Shown piece by piece: positions 34,736-46,583 of a stretch of DNA of 64,000 bases (within the stretch, counting starts at the first letter, position 1; each line of letters starts with the position of its first letter). The DNA is from Zizania palustris. Taxonomy: Eukaryota > Streptophyta > Magnoliopsida > Poales > Poaceae. The notes under the pieces are model-generated. The model had not been told where the DNA came from and ran no database searches. It was given only the letters and a program-made list of their open reading frames with translations. Both the position numbers and the translations under genes were made by a program. Location of the stretch: assembly GCA_019279435.1 (NCBI GenBank), contig JAAALK010000086.1, positions 19,389,913 through 19,453,912 of the forward strand, read 5' to 3'.

Positions 34736-35765
34736 GTTTAACTTGCATACTTGTGGACTGACAAGTCATATATCTTGACAATTATTTTTCAAATTTTTTG
34801 AGGCTATCTAGGTGGTATACAAAAATGAGGAGACATCCCCTCGAGGGGTGAAAAAACACTTTCCCATTCCCATAAGCCTTGAGATAGTCGAACTCAATAA
34901 TAATCTGTTGTCTTGATGATGTACAGTGCCTATGAATAATATAGCCTTGCCCCTTTGTTATTTAGGATCATGAATGTTTCGGAACTTCCGGTTTTAACTG
35001 TCAGTCTCACCAATATGTTTCTTTCAGCTTCCTATTGTAGTTTTCATATGCTACTTTGTCTGTTCAGAAATATAAAGCGTATAAGTTTTAGCATGTTTTT
35101 TAATATAGATTTTTTGGCATGGTCTTTAATATAGAATTTTAACCATTATTTTTATAATATATCTAGTATGAAATGAAAGTATTTTCTGGAGGGGCGGCGG
35201 GTACCCCTTCCTAGTGTACTCACTCCTACGTAACTATGTCGGAATGAAGAGCATTACCAGTGGTGAATCGGTGCATAAGAGACATGTGAACTATACAATC
35301 CAAAGATCTTCGGTGGCATTGAATCACGACTAGGATGTACACAATCATGATTACGATGTAGACAGTAAAAAATCTTACTTTCTCACTCTACATAGCTGGG
35401 CAACCAATCGTTGGGCTGGGAATTGTGTTGTTTATTAGGGTTGCCTGTTGAGTAGGAGTTGGGGCTGTCATTTTCTATTGTTCATCTCGGTTATTTAGCT
35501 CTAGATTTTGCACCGGTTCATCTCACTTTACTACGATTTGGCGAATTCCGAGTTGGTGCATTGGGATGTCAACTGACTCAACTCAATCAGTGTACTGGTT
35601 TGGAAAGGTCATAGTAGATGCCCAGAGTCAATTCTGTACACACTCAAATCTCCATAAAAACAAAGTGGCACTTGACAGAACCGATAGATAGCTTGTCATT
35701 TTAGGGTTTGGTTGCCCCAAACGCAGCTGGAGCACGCTATAGCTGGTGACTTCTTGACGACACGA
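34345..35765. other. Intergenic region downstream of the NLP pseudogene
   Basis: Contains the former NLP 3' UTR and AT-rich DNA. A stretch near 35060-35190 resembles decayed Stowaway sequence but could not be delimited. No gene-like frame. Confidence 0.4.
34693..34735 (+). repeat. Compound (TA)n(GA)n microsatellite
   Basis: About eleven TA units pass directly into about ten GA units. Likely length-polymorphic. Confidence 0.9.
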
Positions 35766-35961
35766 CACTACTACAGAGTGATACTGTAGCGGCGGGCAAA
35801 ACCGACTTATAGTGGCGGGCATCCAGTCCGCCACTGCTCTAACGTCACTGCTATCAATGGTTAGCAGTGGCGGTCAGCGTGCCCGCTATCGCTGTGTCAA
35901 CAGCAGTGGCGGACGCGTTGACCTCATCTGCCCGCCACTACTGTAACGGTTTGTAGTAGTG
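35766..35961. mobile_element. Miniature CACTA element (196 bp)
   Basis: Starts CACTACTACAGA and ends TTGTAGTAGTG. The inverted termini extend inward (CACTACTACA ... ACTGTAG on one side, CACTACTACA ... ACAGTAG reversed on the other). A 3 bp duplication CGA flanks it (35763-35765, 35962-35964), the size made by CACTA transposases. The centre repeats GCAGTGGCGG-type subterminal motifs. It is too small to code. Confidence 0.88.
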
Positions 35962-36115
35962 CGAAAGCTACCACTTTGTGCTGAACGGAGCTAAAAGTCC
36001 AACTGATAGGAACAGCGTATTAGCTATTGCCGTCTGGGTGAACAACTAACTCGACATCAACGCGACAATGGTCGAAACCGGAACTGCAAAAGGACTGTTT
36101 CCATTGGAACTTCAA

Positions 36116-36262
36116 AGGGTTAATTTTTTCCGTGCCATTACAATTTTTGCTGTTTGCTAATATGCCATCGATATGTCACTGACATATGGGGGCCGCCACA
36201 GTCACTGACAGTGGCATATAGGCAATTTCTGAAAATTATAATGGCATGTGAGTAATTTTCCC
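36116..36262. mobile_element. Small foldback MITE
   Basis: Left AGGGTTAATTTTTTCCGTGCC and, reversed from the right, AGGGAAAATTACTCACATGCC form imperfect inverted arms about 40 bp long around a GTCACTGACA-rich centre. No clean target duplication was found. The centre resembles the MITE at 46152-46296. Confidence 0.5.
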
Positions 36263-36269
36263 TTCAAAA

Positions 36270-38476
36270 TAATCTATATTTTATTCAAAATCACATTTTT
36301 TAGTGTTTACAAAATTTACAAAACTTGTTATGGATAGTTGGTTTAGCGACAAAACATCTGTCATCAAATTAACAATCTGGTCTAAAATGCTTAGATAACG
36401 TTAGTTTGATGATAAAATATTGTCGCGAAAAAAATTGATGGGTGAGTCACAAGACATCCTTGACTATGTTTAGTGATAGAGCAGTTGAGTGCCTCCTGTC
36501 GCTAAACAAATGGTCGACATAAGCCGATGGTTAGATTTTAGTCTATATTGATCAGTGGTTTAGTGATAGGGTACTCTAAACCGTTAAAACAGTGATAAAA
36601 TCTTTATCGATGAACCAACGATCGACATCAGTTTCAAATATAATTTTTTAAAAAACTCTCGGTTTCAACATTGAGATTGAGCCGAAGACAAGGACAATGT
36701 ATATAAACTAAGGATCTGTTTGGAAGCCTACAAACAATCTCATCCCATTCCTTAGAAATGGGCCGAGATTTTGAACTATTGTGGATTTCTAAACCAGCCC
36801 TAAGTGATCTTTATGAGTGAGTAAAAAAAGTAGTTAATAACAATTATAAATTCCATAATGTATTAAACAAAAAAATCCAAGTAGACCCTTTGATAGTATG
36901 AGCACCAATACCATGGTTAGAAAAAAGAGTGAAAATAGATAATACTATTTTTTTTATTTTTTATGGTGATCTTAAGCATATGGATATGTAAAAGTATGGA
37001 TTAGTATATAAACTACTTGTAAAATATTTTGAGCATTGTGTTGTGAGGAGGAGGGAGAGGAGACCCATCGGCAACATCGGCCATATCCTCCTCATCATTG
37101 GGTGGCGGCAGGGAAGGCTGACGCCACGGTGGCCTGGTTGGTCGCCGACCGGCCTGTCTTTTGACCAGAAGTTGCCCGGCCGGCCAAAGCTCTCTGTAGC
37201 TTGCTCGCACTCTCGCTTGGACCCCGGACAGTCCCGGGGACGACGGGGTCCATTACGGCATCCAGGCATTGAAAGAACATATCGACCACAAGAGGCTGGC
37301 CCGCCGGTTGTCCATCGCCATCGCCATGGCCGGCCGGCCCGATGAATGTCGAGCAAAGCAATCATATGCGGTAGCTAGCAGCTGCAACGGAGGAAGGCAT
37401 ATATGCCAGGATCTTCCTGTTCCACGTAGTCTAATACGAAATGCAGACATGCATGCAGTTACAATGTAGTAGGAGTACTATAGTTCAATCTAAACGTCTT
37501 GGTTTCTATTTCATTTTAGGAGAGTCTTAAGCTAAAACTATTGACAGCCAAACAAATTTATAAAGTGATTTTGATTCTCGAGCTCTCCGCGGAGAAAAAG
37601 ATCAAAACTTCCTGACGAAACCAGCAAGCCTTAATCATTCATATATCCAGTACCCGCAGTACGTACATATATAGCATTTATGAGCCCTAGACAAAACTGA
37701 AAAGATCTTTAATTGATTTCGTTTCAAGTTTCAGTTGCAGAATTTTCGTCTAGCTAGCTAGCAAGCTACCTAGCCTGCTGCAGAGAACGAACGAAGTCGC
37801 CGATCGATGGAACTGATCGATCAGTCTCTGCATGCAGTGGTCCATCTATCGTCCAAGATCAGGAACTGATCATCCAACAGCATCCATGATCCATTCCACG
37901 CTGTGCTGCCTGCTTTTTGCGACATGCATGCATGTGTAGGGCGCCCGGCGCCGGATCGGAGGCCGCCGGAGCTTAGCTAAGAGACCGACTAGCTAGCTAG
38001 AGTGCGAGCAAAGCTAGCGAGGAGCTAGTACGACTGAGCGAGTGACACGGCACAAATACACTATTGCCTAATAAGCTAAAGCTAATTAAAGCTAGCTCAG
38101 CTACATGATTGGTATGATCTTCTTTAGCAGCCTACTAGCTAATAGCTAGCCAGCTAAAGCGCGCATCGATCAGCTGGCGATCGATCGAGCTTAGGTCTAA
38201 GCGATCATGGCCGCTTTCCTCCTCCTGCCTTTTTGTCCTCGGCCCTTTCTCCGGCCGGCCACCCGTTTTACACCTCCGATCCAACATGACCATCATCATG
38301 CATGGCTCCTCCCTAGATCATATATATATTAGGTTCTTTTACGGTACTTCTTTTATCTATTTAAGTAGTAATTTAAGAGGTGATTCGGTGATCTGTTAAA
38401 AGCAAAGAAAACACATGCCAAACAAATTGAAACGTACAATGCGACGGAAAGGTGTACTTATATGAATTGAGAACAC
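36270..38476. other. Intergenic region
   Basis: No convincing gene. A GC-rich patch at about 37040-37350 yields frames on both strands without recognisable motifs. From about 37740 to 38330 there are many AGCTAGCT, GATCGATC and GCATGCATG palindromes. Confidence 0.4.
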
Positions 38477-38490
38477 TATATATATATATA

Positions 38491-38654
38491 CAAATGCTAT
38501 CCTACACCACGGGTGTAGCATAACTATTCTACCGAGAAATCTACTACTGAGAAAAAAATAGTACTCAATTGCTATTCTACTGAGAAAATCCACTACTGAA
38601 AGTAGTCGGTGTAGAATAGCTATTCTACACACGTAGTGTAGAATATCGCTACCG
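38491..38654. mobile_element. Foldback MITE bracketed by (TA)n tracts
   Basis: Inverted arms of about 42 bp (left ...GCTATCCTACACCACGGGTG, right reversed ...GCGATATTCTACACTACGTG) lie between a TA run at 38477-38490 and another at 38661-38682. Insertion inside a TA microsatellite is the behaviour described for the rice Micron family. Family identity was not tested. Confidence 0.6.
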
Positions 38655-38998
38655 TATATGTATATATATATATATATATATTGGAGCAAATATACTATCA
38701 GTAGTTCAGTACAAAAGGAAAACAATGATCAGTGGTAGTTATAAACCTTTACTAGTATAGCTTTTCTGAAGATGACAGGAGACATGACCTCAATATAAAA
38801 ACATCACCATCCAGCTGTTATGAATTGGTTGTTAGATAGGTTTGGTCACCCCAGATCTTGATTAATCAGCTCATCAGCTGTGCAGTATGAACCATGTTTC
38901 CAACACTTGGTTAATTATGCACACAAACCCATAAGACCTTCTGCTTGTTATCTTTTTCCCATCCATCCTAATTGACCTCCCACGCAAAACTTTTCTAA

Positions 38999-39346
38999 GG
39001 CTATTCACAGTGGGGGTTTCATGGTATTAATTACCATGACATATTAAATTTTTTGCTGACATGACATTAAATTAATGAGGAAAGAGAAGGAAGTAGTTTA
39101 ATCTCCATGACATGATGCTAACCTGTTTCCAAGACGGATGAAACGAAATGAAACGCCCACTATGAACCAAATCATTTCATCGGAGAGAGGATATTTAATT
39201 CATTTGCAAAATACTTAATTACACTGGTTAGCCTAGGAAATAGTGAAATGAAACTCTCCACTGAGAGAGTATTTCATTCAGTTGCAAAGCTGATGTGGTC
39301 TTCTAGGAAACAGTGTTATATATGAAACTCACCGCTGTGAATAGCT
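38999..39346. mobile_element. Tourist-type MITE 1 (348 bp)
   Basis: Ends GGCTATTCACAGTGG and, reversed, AGCTATTCACAGCGG. Flanked by TAA (38996-38998, 39347-39349), the PIF/Harbinger target. The interior repeats GAAACTC and AATGAAA-type segments. Confidence 0.82.
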
Positions 39347-39349
39347 TAA

Positions 39350-39655
39350 TGGCATGTACAATGCTATAGACAACCGTCGTCTGTAGATTCTTGAAATTTA
39401 CAACACAGACAGCTAAATAGTCAACTAGTACAATCCATAGATAATAGTTATTTTTTTAATTGTCTATAAAATATTTAATGCTTGTATGTAACCATGACTC
39501 ATAAATCCTTAAATATGCATTGGAGCATGAGCTTTTGTTGTCTCTTCACCAAGAGACGGTTTGCACCTCTCTCATCATTTATTGCTGTGAAATGAGGGGG
39601 GTTTTGCAAAATATTCAGCTCATAGACAGCTCCAAAACTACCATCGTACATGCCC
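39350..39655. mobile_element. Tourist-type MITE 2 (306 bp), abutting MITE 1
   Basis: Ends TGGCATGTACAATGC and, reversed, GGGCATGTACGATGG. Flanked by TAA at 39347-39349 and 39656-39658. The left TAA is also the right flank of MITE 1, so the two elements sit back to back on one target copy. Confidence 0.78.
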
Positions 39656-40573
39656 TAAGTTATCGACGTCTCATGCATACAGGAATAATACTAATGCAAA
39701 ACATAAAGAACATGGGCCGGGGCCATTGATGAAATGGCTTAAGTTCCTCTGGGTTTCTGTGTTTCTTTTCATCCAACTATGCAGGTAATTTCAGTACTAA
39801 CGCGTTGAACTAAATGAAGCAGCAGCAGATGCAGGTTAAAATGCAGAGATATCAGCTAGTGTTGTAGCCCGTGGTACTACGTACATAGTAACAGCTCATG
39901 TTTCGAAAAACAAGTTAATTTGAGAATGATTTCAGACACAATTCTAAAATAACTTGTTTTATAAAACTGGAGGAAGCACGACGAACTAATAGAACTAACG
40001 AGGTTAGTTCTTGTTTGTGATCAAAGTCCTAATTAACTACGTTAATTGGTGGTTTGTGCCAGTCCATGCATGCAATGCAAAAGCGTCGCGTTGCCTTTTG
40101 CCCATTGGGATTTAAATGCGAGTTGATTAGATCAATCGGTCGATCGATCGATCGAGAGGAATCATGGCTAAAGAGAAATTAAAGCATATGCGTGTGCTGT
40201 GCTAACATGCATGGATCAAAGAAAAGGAGGAGCCCATCAAGCTAGAGCTGTGTGATCGAGCTAGCTAGCACAAGCTTGTCAAAAAGCTAAGGCTGCTCGG
40301 TTTTTTCTTTTCTTTGAGGTGTCGTGCATGAATTCCGCATTATTTGTCAGCCTCGATCTCCTGAATTTAGGGGTGCCCGATTGTTTATTATCTGTGCAAT
40401 GTTCCGTATAATGCACTATTAGGAAATAAACTAATCATAGCATGAACATTCTCTACTAGACTAGTAGTAGCATTCTAAATTTTACAGGATTTTTGCGGGA
40501 TTTATAGTTTTTAAGAAAATATTTTTTTTACAATGTTGGATGGAGCTTGTTCCCTCCGGAGAACTTTGATATC

Positions 40574-40809
40574 GGGTCGTATCTTGTGTACAAAACTCTC
40601 TCCGTGTACAAATGTACAAGTCCCATCATAGACAAAAATATGATGACCTTAGTTCAAAGGGGTTTTTTGCAAACTGGCATAGAGAAGCGGGGGTGCACTA
40701 CGGAGGAGTTGTTTTTGCAAAAAAATGAAGGGTCGTTTGATTTTAGATTTGAGGCTACGATAAAATTTGTGCATTTGTACTGGAAGGAGGCTTTGTACAC
40801 ATGATAGGG
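40574..40809. mobile_element. Imperfect foldback element
   Basis: The left arm GTCGTATCTTGTGTACAAA and reversed right arm CCCTATCATGTGTACAAA continue into matching inner sequence (GTACAAATG). TTTGATAT occurs just outside both ends but offset by a few bases, so the boundaries are approximate. Confidence 0.5.
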
Positions 40810-41000
40810 AAATTTGATATTGATCCTGCTACTACCCAAAATAGACATGACCGAACTGCCCCTCTGCACTGACCCCTCCTTAACTAACTTACTCACCAGT
40901 GTACCTCCACGCCATGGAAGCTGAGTAGCTGATTCGCTCTCACTTCCGAGTAGGAATGTGACAGCTTGATGTGACCTCAGTATCTTCTCTCCTCCCTCCC

Positions 41001-41021
41001 TCTCTCTCTCTCTCTCTCTCT
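41001..41021 (+). repeat. (TC)n microsatellite in the 5' leader or promoter
   Basis: Ten TC units 70 bp before the chosen start codon. Pyrimidine (Y-patch-like) tracts of this kind are frequent in rice core promoters. Confidence 0.8.
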
Positions 41022-41091
41022 TACTTCATCTTCTCCACTCTTGCGTCGGCTGCCCGGCCAGATGTTTCTCCACTCCCTCTTGATGCAAAAC

Positions 41092-41995
41092 ATGGCCAGG
41101 AACACAAAGCAGCAACAGCAGCAGCAGACGAGGTACGCACGCATGGTTCGATTCGACGTTGTTGATGACGGCGGCGTACGTGTGGGCTGACGTGAGGAGG
41201 GCGCGGTGTGGTTATGTCCGTGCGCGCAGGTCGTCGAAAGAGGGTGGCGCGGCGTCGGCGACGACGACGGCGAGATCGAGAGGGATGTCCAAGAAGTCGC
41301 CGTGGTACCAGCGGGCGGTGGAGGTGCTCCTCCTCGTCTGGAAGCAGCCGGCGGCGGCGGGGACGACGACGACGAAGGCCGCGGCGGCGGCGGGCGTGAC
41401 GGGAGGCAAGGCGTCGTTGTCGTCGGGGGTGGGGGCTCGGCTGCGCAAGTCGTCGTCGCTGAACGTGGCGGCGTCGTTCACGCGGGTGTGCCTCTGCGCG
41501 CCCATCTCATCCTACAACGAGCAGGCGCTCTACTTCCAGGCGGGTGATGCGGCGCCGCGTCGGAGCTACAGCTACCCGCGCGCTTCCTCGGCATCGGCGT
41601 CCGGGTGCGGCGGCGGCGGCGGCAGCAGCAGCAGCAACCCACTGGTGGCCCCGCCGCCCGAGGCCGAGCAGAGGGCGCTCATGAGGACCACGGGTCCCGC
41701 CGGCGAGAGCGCGAGGCGGCCGGTGTTCCGCGGCAAGTCGCTGACGGACGACATCCTGATGCGGCGGTTCGTAGTGGACGAGGGAGCCACGCGGCGGCGC
41801 AACGAGATGGAGGTGATCCGGCGGCGTCACGCCGCCGCATCCAAGCGCCGGCGCCTCGGCCCCAGCCCTCTCCGCCGGATGGCCCTGGCGGAATCAGAGT
41901 CCGAAGCCGACGACGACGAGGAGACGACAGCACCGACGCCACGGAGTCGGAGACGAGAAGCCGCCCGAGCCGTGCTGCTCTCCGCCGCAGCGTAA
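41092..41995 (+). CDS. Conserved plant protein of unknown function (two exons)
   Basis: Exon 1 (41092-41132) joins exon 2 (41230-41995) through a 97 bp GT-AG intron in phase, giving about 268 residues. Visible blocks are SPWYQRAVEVLLLVWKQP (about 37-54, hydrophobic), a Ser-rich RKSSSLNVAASFTRVCLCAP segment, a polyGly-Ser linker, and a basic C-terminal region around VFRGKSLTDDILMRRFVVDE ... RRRNEMEVIRRRHAAASKRRR. The basic tail suggests nuclear localisation. I believe these blocks recur in a small family of unnamed angiosperm proteins but cannot name it, and no enzyme motif is seen. In-frame ATGs also occur at 41062 and 41083. I chose 41092 because its context (AACATGGCC) is much stronger. The next in-frame ATG, 41285, would omit exon 1. 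Confidence 0.72.
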
Positions 41996-43260
41996 CAGCG
42001 AAGCCTCCCCTCCCCCTGCTTGCCTCTATCTCCCTCCCATTTTTTCCTTTTCTCCTCCTCCTGTTCCCTTGTGCCGCTGTTGTTGTCACGCCATGATACA
42101 AGAAGAAATTCAGAGCAACATACATCGACGTAGACATCCGACGGCCGACGCGGCCGCGACGTGCTCTGCTAGCTCCGCTTTGACTCTGCCGTCGAGACGT
42201 CGTGGACAGACCCGGCGAGACGGACGGGTTGGTTCGCTCGCTGCCCGCTCTCGCGCTCCGCGGAGTTAATGCTCGGGCAACCGATGCAACGGCTAGCCCG
42301 CGCGCCCCGTGGGGGGACCAGGCCAGCGTCTCCGGGCGCGACGTCGCGCGCGATCGCGAGCGCGAGCTCATCCATCCGGCTCTCTTGAGGTTTCCGCGGC
42401 AAAATGCGTGATCGGTATGAAGTCCATGCATGCCGGCCGTTGGGTGCGTCCGTGCGTGCGTACCGCTTAGCCACACAGGACGGGTCGACGAAAAAACGGA
42501 CGAAACGGTACGTGCAGCCCCGTTAAAAGGGGGCACCAACGTTCGTAACCCAAGCTCTGTACACCAGCAGCACACCGGTGCACTACACGGTCTACACTAG
42601 TGTGCAAAAATGGGCAAATGGCGCAGCGAAAAAGGAGGCAGGATTAGTCGACAAGTGCTCGCGGATAACATAATCCGTCCTTGATAACCAGAAAGGTTTG
42701 GGGTTTGGAGGGCTCCATGATAGATGTTCATGTTCCCCTTCTTTCGGGCTGGAAAAGCGAAAGGCAGCTCTGGCCTGCACGCTGTAGCAACCTCTGCCTG
42801 CGTCGCCGTTGCCGGCGAGGGGTCCACAGGGCTTTGGAGCTTGGACTTGGACTTGTTCCTCCAGCCTGACCTATCTCGCCTCGAGTGGGCCCTCTTTCGG
42901 CGTTACGCTTTTGGGATTCGGTGATACGCTTTTTATTCGTGGGCCATCTCGGAGTCGCTCGTGGGCTTGTTCTGATGCTGGAATCGGATGCGCCCTGCGA
43001 TTTTTTTTAAAAAAATAATATATTTTTTCCGAAATTTCAAATTTGGGTGTGAGTTTTTCAAAAATGATAAAATAGATCACTGTTGGCATTTAAAGTGTCG
43101 ATAGGATATCTGACGGCATTTCATAACTTATCTATTGAGATCCCATGTTGAATTCTTGAGAGCTCATCTAGTGTGAATCTTCAATCTTGATAGCATGAAT
43201 CTTCAAACATCCCAATGTATTCACCTCCCCACGTCGTCTGTTACGCCCACTGTCAAGCTC
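41996..43260. other. Downstream intergenic region
   Basis: Should begin with the 3' UTR of the 41 kb gene. It remains GC-rich to about 42500 without a recognisable protein and becomes AT-rich after about 43000. Confidence 0.4.
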
Positions 43261-43610
43261 CGGCCTGAGCCCCGCCTTCTGCTCCTTGGCATCGCCCCGC
43301 TACGCCACCTCCTGCTCCTCGACGCCGCTCGCTAAGCCGTTGGCGGCTCCGCCTTCTGGCTCCCCCGCACCGCCCACTACGTCGTCACTGAACCCCGTCC
43401 CATCTTCAGTGAGCTCGGCCTCCCCACGCCGCGTATCCGCCCCGCCTCCACCCATGTGGCGCTGCTCCGCCCCGTGCCACTGCCACTCGAGCCGCTACGG
43501 TCGTGCCTCTGCACCACGTCACCGACGTCGGACCCGTTCCGGCCATGCGCCACCCTGCGCCGCCACTTTTGTACACATGCCGCCCCGCTCCGACCTTCTT
43601 ACCTCGCTTC
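43261..43610 (+). pseudogene. Possible gene fragment with an internal stop
   Basis: A GC-rich island in AT-rich DNA. One plus-strand frame reads exon-like (for example HYVVTEPRPIFSELGLPTPR) but carries a TAA at about 43333, and its reading stops looking coding after about 43600. No start codon, splice sites or known family were recognised. It could be a captured exon or chance GC-rich DNA. Confidence 0.3.
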
Positions 43611-46151
43611 ATCCAGCTCCGTCAATAACCCACCTCTTCCGCGTGGCGGCAAAAATATTTTTAAAATATCATTTATTTTGTTATAATTTATTTTTGACAT
43701 ATTGACACAAAAATTTTAAATAAAATGAATTTTCAAATATTATGATAAAAGTTAACAACGATTATTTAAAAATGAATGAATGGGGGTAGTAATCGGTTGG
43801 TGCGTTTTTTACATTCCATCTGTTCGTTACGATTAGTTGCCGGTCAAATTATGATCAACAATGATTTAAAAATATATATTTACATGTCATCCAGAGTGTT
43901 TATAATAGATTAGTAGCAAATGGTACTTTACTAACATTCTAGATATAGAGTACATGTGTTACAATTCTGGGTGCTGGATGGCCCCAAGGTTATTGCTTTG
44001 GCCCATGCACCACAACCGTGCCTAGATTACGGGTGAGTAGCGCTTATTGTCCGTCGTTTGGTTTAGGCGGCAGGTCTATCTGTTGACAAAGCATCAACGG
44101 ACACCGACATCAATTCGGCGATCCAAAAACGTGTAGATGTTTGAAGTAGTCCTCCAAACGTCACACGACGCCGACGCCGTGTTTCGACGATCTTCGACCG
44201 TGGCGAGGAGGTTGAAGTGGGTGGAGTCGCCAAGCAATTGGACCACACCGTGATGGGGCAATCCAATTGGCCAAGAAGGTAGATGATCGGACCGACCAAG
44301 GCGGGTCGGTCAGACCGATGGAACAAGTGCGGTTAGACCGGCCAAGGTGGGCTGGTCGGACCGATGGGACGGGCGGTCGCACCGGTGAAGTGCGAAAGGG
44401 ATGCTACACGGGCCGACCAGAAGAGATCGGTCAGACTGGCCATGTACTGGTGGTCGGACCGGTGGCACAACCCGGTCAGACCGACCCTTGCCTGCGGTCG
44501 GACTGACGGCTAGGGCAGGAACACCTCGAGTGGCCGACGATCACCTTCCAATGATGGGGTCGATGTAGGGGCTTCTTGGCGATGAACATGGACGTCTTGG
44601 CCCCTACAAAACACGTAAAATAGTAGCAACTCGGTCTAGGGACCGAATTACCGGATTTGATCGAAAAAAACCTGTACGGGGGTGAAACGGAAGGTTTTCG
44701 GATCAAACCCACAAAAAACTCACAATAACATGGAGAAATACGGAAAATTTACTAATCAAATTGACAAAGGGCTACTTCTAGAGTAAAAGAATAAAGTTAG
44801 GGCAAAAAGGTAGAGAGGAAATAGTAGATTGAAAGCGAAAAGAACGATTTAATGTAGCGCCGCGGGGGATGGCTTGAATCGGCTTTGTCTCTTTATATAG
44901 GGGGTGGTCTTGCGAGAGTTGGAGGTTATCCACGTCCTAAGGTGGTTAGAAATTGATTTGGGTACGAAATATCCCGGGTTTAAACAAAGAAACACGAGAT
45001 TTAGTTGTTACTAACTCGGACTCGATGTGATGGTACCCTGAAGGTCGGACCGGCCATGTAGGAAAGGTCGGACCGGCCCCTGCGCAGATTTTCTAATTTC
45101 TTCCAAACTTGAATAGCACTTGTTCTATTTCAAATTGGTGCCAAATTTAGTTGTCAACACGGCCCATTCAACTCACGCAACAAAATTCCATGTTGGGGGT
45201 CCTCACCTTCCTCTTCTGGATCACCTCCGGATGCTTTTCATGTGGAGGTGGAGAGTGTCCAACGTCTTGTTGGCCCTCGTCGTCCTAGCCATCGCCTCCA
45301 CTATCATGCTGGTCGGTCGCGTCGCCATCTCTGCCGCTGCCTTGGTCGGTCGCGTCGTCGCCCAAGATCATTGTTCCCGTCGACCTATCGATCTCAACTC
45401 GCCACCGACCCCACCAAATCTCGTTCCAGCGCCTCCGCCTCTACTCCGACCCTCTGCCTCCTCTCTGATCGACCACGCTGTCACTCCAGCTCGTTGTGCC
45501 AGCCGGCCACGCCGCCGCCGCCCTGACTCCCTCCGCGCTGCCGTATCCACCGTCAGATCCTCTTCACCTCCACGTGGAGAGCATCTAGAGGGGGTACTCA
45601 CGGGGGAGAGAGGATCTCCCGCACAATTTTTTCCTAACTCACGGAACATGATTATAATCTATGGGAGAATTGCAGCAAAAGGAACTCATGAACGGTGGAA
45701 ACGTAGAGTTTAGGGGTGGCAATAGAGGGCTGGAGACTTGCCACAAACCCACCTCTGCTAGGCCACAACCAGATCTATTTTGATCTATCGGATGATGGCC
45801 CTGAATTAGATTGGGGTCAAGTTCAGATCTGTATTTTATCCATAGGTCCTTGGCCCAATAGAAAAAGGCTCGGATTCAAACTAAAAACATCTTTAATCTA
45901 GTGCCTACCTTCCATGCCCAAACAAACATCCGCATGCCCCACACACAGGCACTACAACCCATGTCCTAGGCACCTCATTGTAGCTCCTATCCTTGCACTA
46001 ACAACGGCGCCCTGCAGCCCTAAGTGGCCAAGCCATTAACGACGCCTACGTAGCACCGCTGTTCCTTGTGCCCACACCCCCACGTGTGTGATTTGCCCCT
46101 TCATTTGTGCTCGCCGGACCTACGACCTTCACCAACCTCCCCCATAACCGA
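43611..46151. other. Repeat-like intergenic DNA
   Basis: Contains a decayed Stowaway-like end near 43670-43790 and the GGTCGGACCGG-rich segment. A GC-rich block at 45240-45620 is stop-poor on several frames without a recognised protein. The whole may be one old transposon whose ends I could not find. Confidence 0.4.
44285..45085. repeat. Cluster of GGTC(G/A)GACCGG-type motifs
   Basis: About nine variants of the near-palindrome GGTCGGACCGG occur every 20-35 bp from 44285 to 44510, and two more occur at about 45045 and 45068. Regular subterminal motif arrays are typical of transposase-binding regions, but termini were not found, so this is listed as a repeat only. Confidence 0.6.
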
Positions 46152-46296
46152 GGGGCATTTAATTATTTGCCACTCTTAACATGTGAGTGGCAACAAAAAT
46201 GTCACTCGAAGTCGCTGACATGTGGGGTCACCTGAGTCACTGACATGTGGTTCATTAATTGACACATGTTAAGAGTTGCAAATAGTTAAATTATCT
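46152..46296. mobile_element. Mutator-type MITE (145 bp)
   Basis: The arms (left ATTTGCCACTCTTAACATGTG; right reversed ATTTGCAACTCTTAACATGTG) enclose a GTCACTGACATGTGG centre. Flanking 9 bp are CA(T/C)AACCGA on both sides (46143-46151, 46297-46305), matching eight of nine. Confidence 0.68.
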
Positions 46297-46583
46297 CACA
46301 ACCGAAGCCCCTCCATCGACCGAATCCAAGCACCTCCCACCACCTCCTAGCACCGTTGGTTGAATCCGAGCGCCCCTAACCAACTATTGGAATTTTTGGT
46401 TACACCCACATAAATATTTCAGAAAATCCTAAATAAATCTCAAAGGTACTCAAGAGTCGACACTCGGGAGTCGGAGGTTATACTAACACTTGAGAGTCAG
46501 GTGATCGGCCGTAAGAAAATCAACAGTCAACATTCTAGAGGTCAGTAGTCAAGACTCAAGAGTCAGCCAACCGAGCCTTACCC

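Larger units (their letters stand above)
39659..41091. other. Upstream region of the 41 kb gene
   Basis: AT-rich DNA with no gene-like frame. It holds the foldback at about 40574-40809 and a TC repeat. The last 100 bp or so should be promoter and 5' UTR of the gene starting at 41092. Confidence 0.4.

Noticed and set aside
37740..38330. MicroRNA precursor in the palindrome-rich stretch
   Set aside because: Only short AGCT and GATC palindromes; no long stem and no known microRNA sequence that I recognise.
41508..42575. Minus-strand open frame of 298 codons overlapping the 41 kb gene
   Set aside because: Arg/Ser-rich low-complexity reading through the antisense of a GC-rich exon; no domain and no start context.
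45120..45713. 197-codon membrane-like protein
   Set aside because: One short hydrophobic stretch followed by Pro/Arg-rich low complexity inside repeat-like DNA; not credible as a gene.
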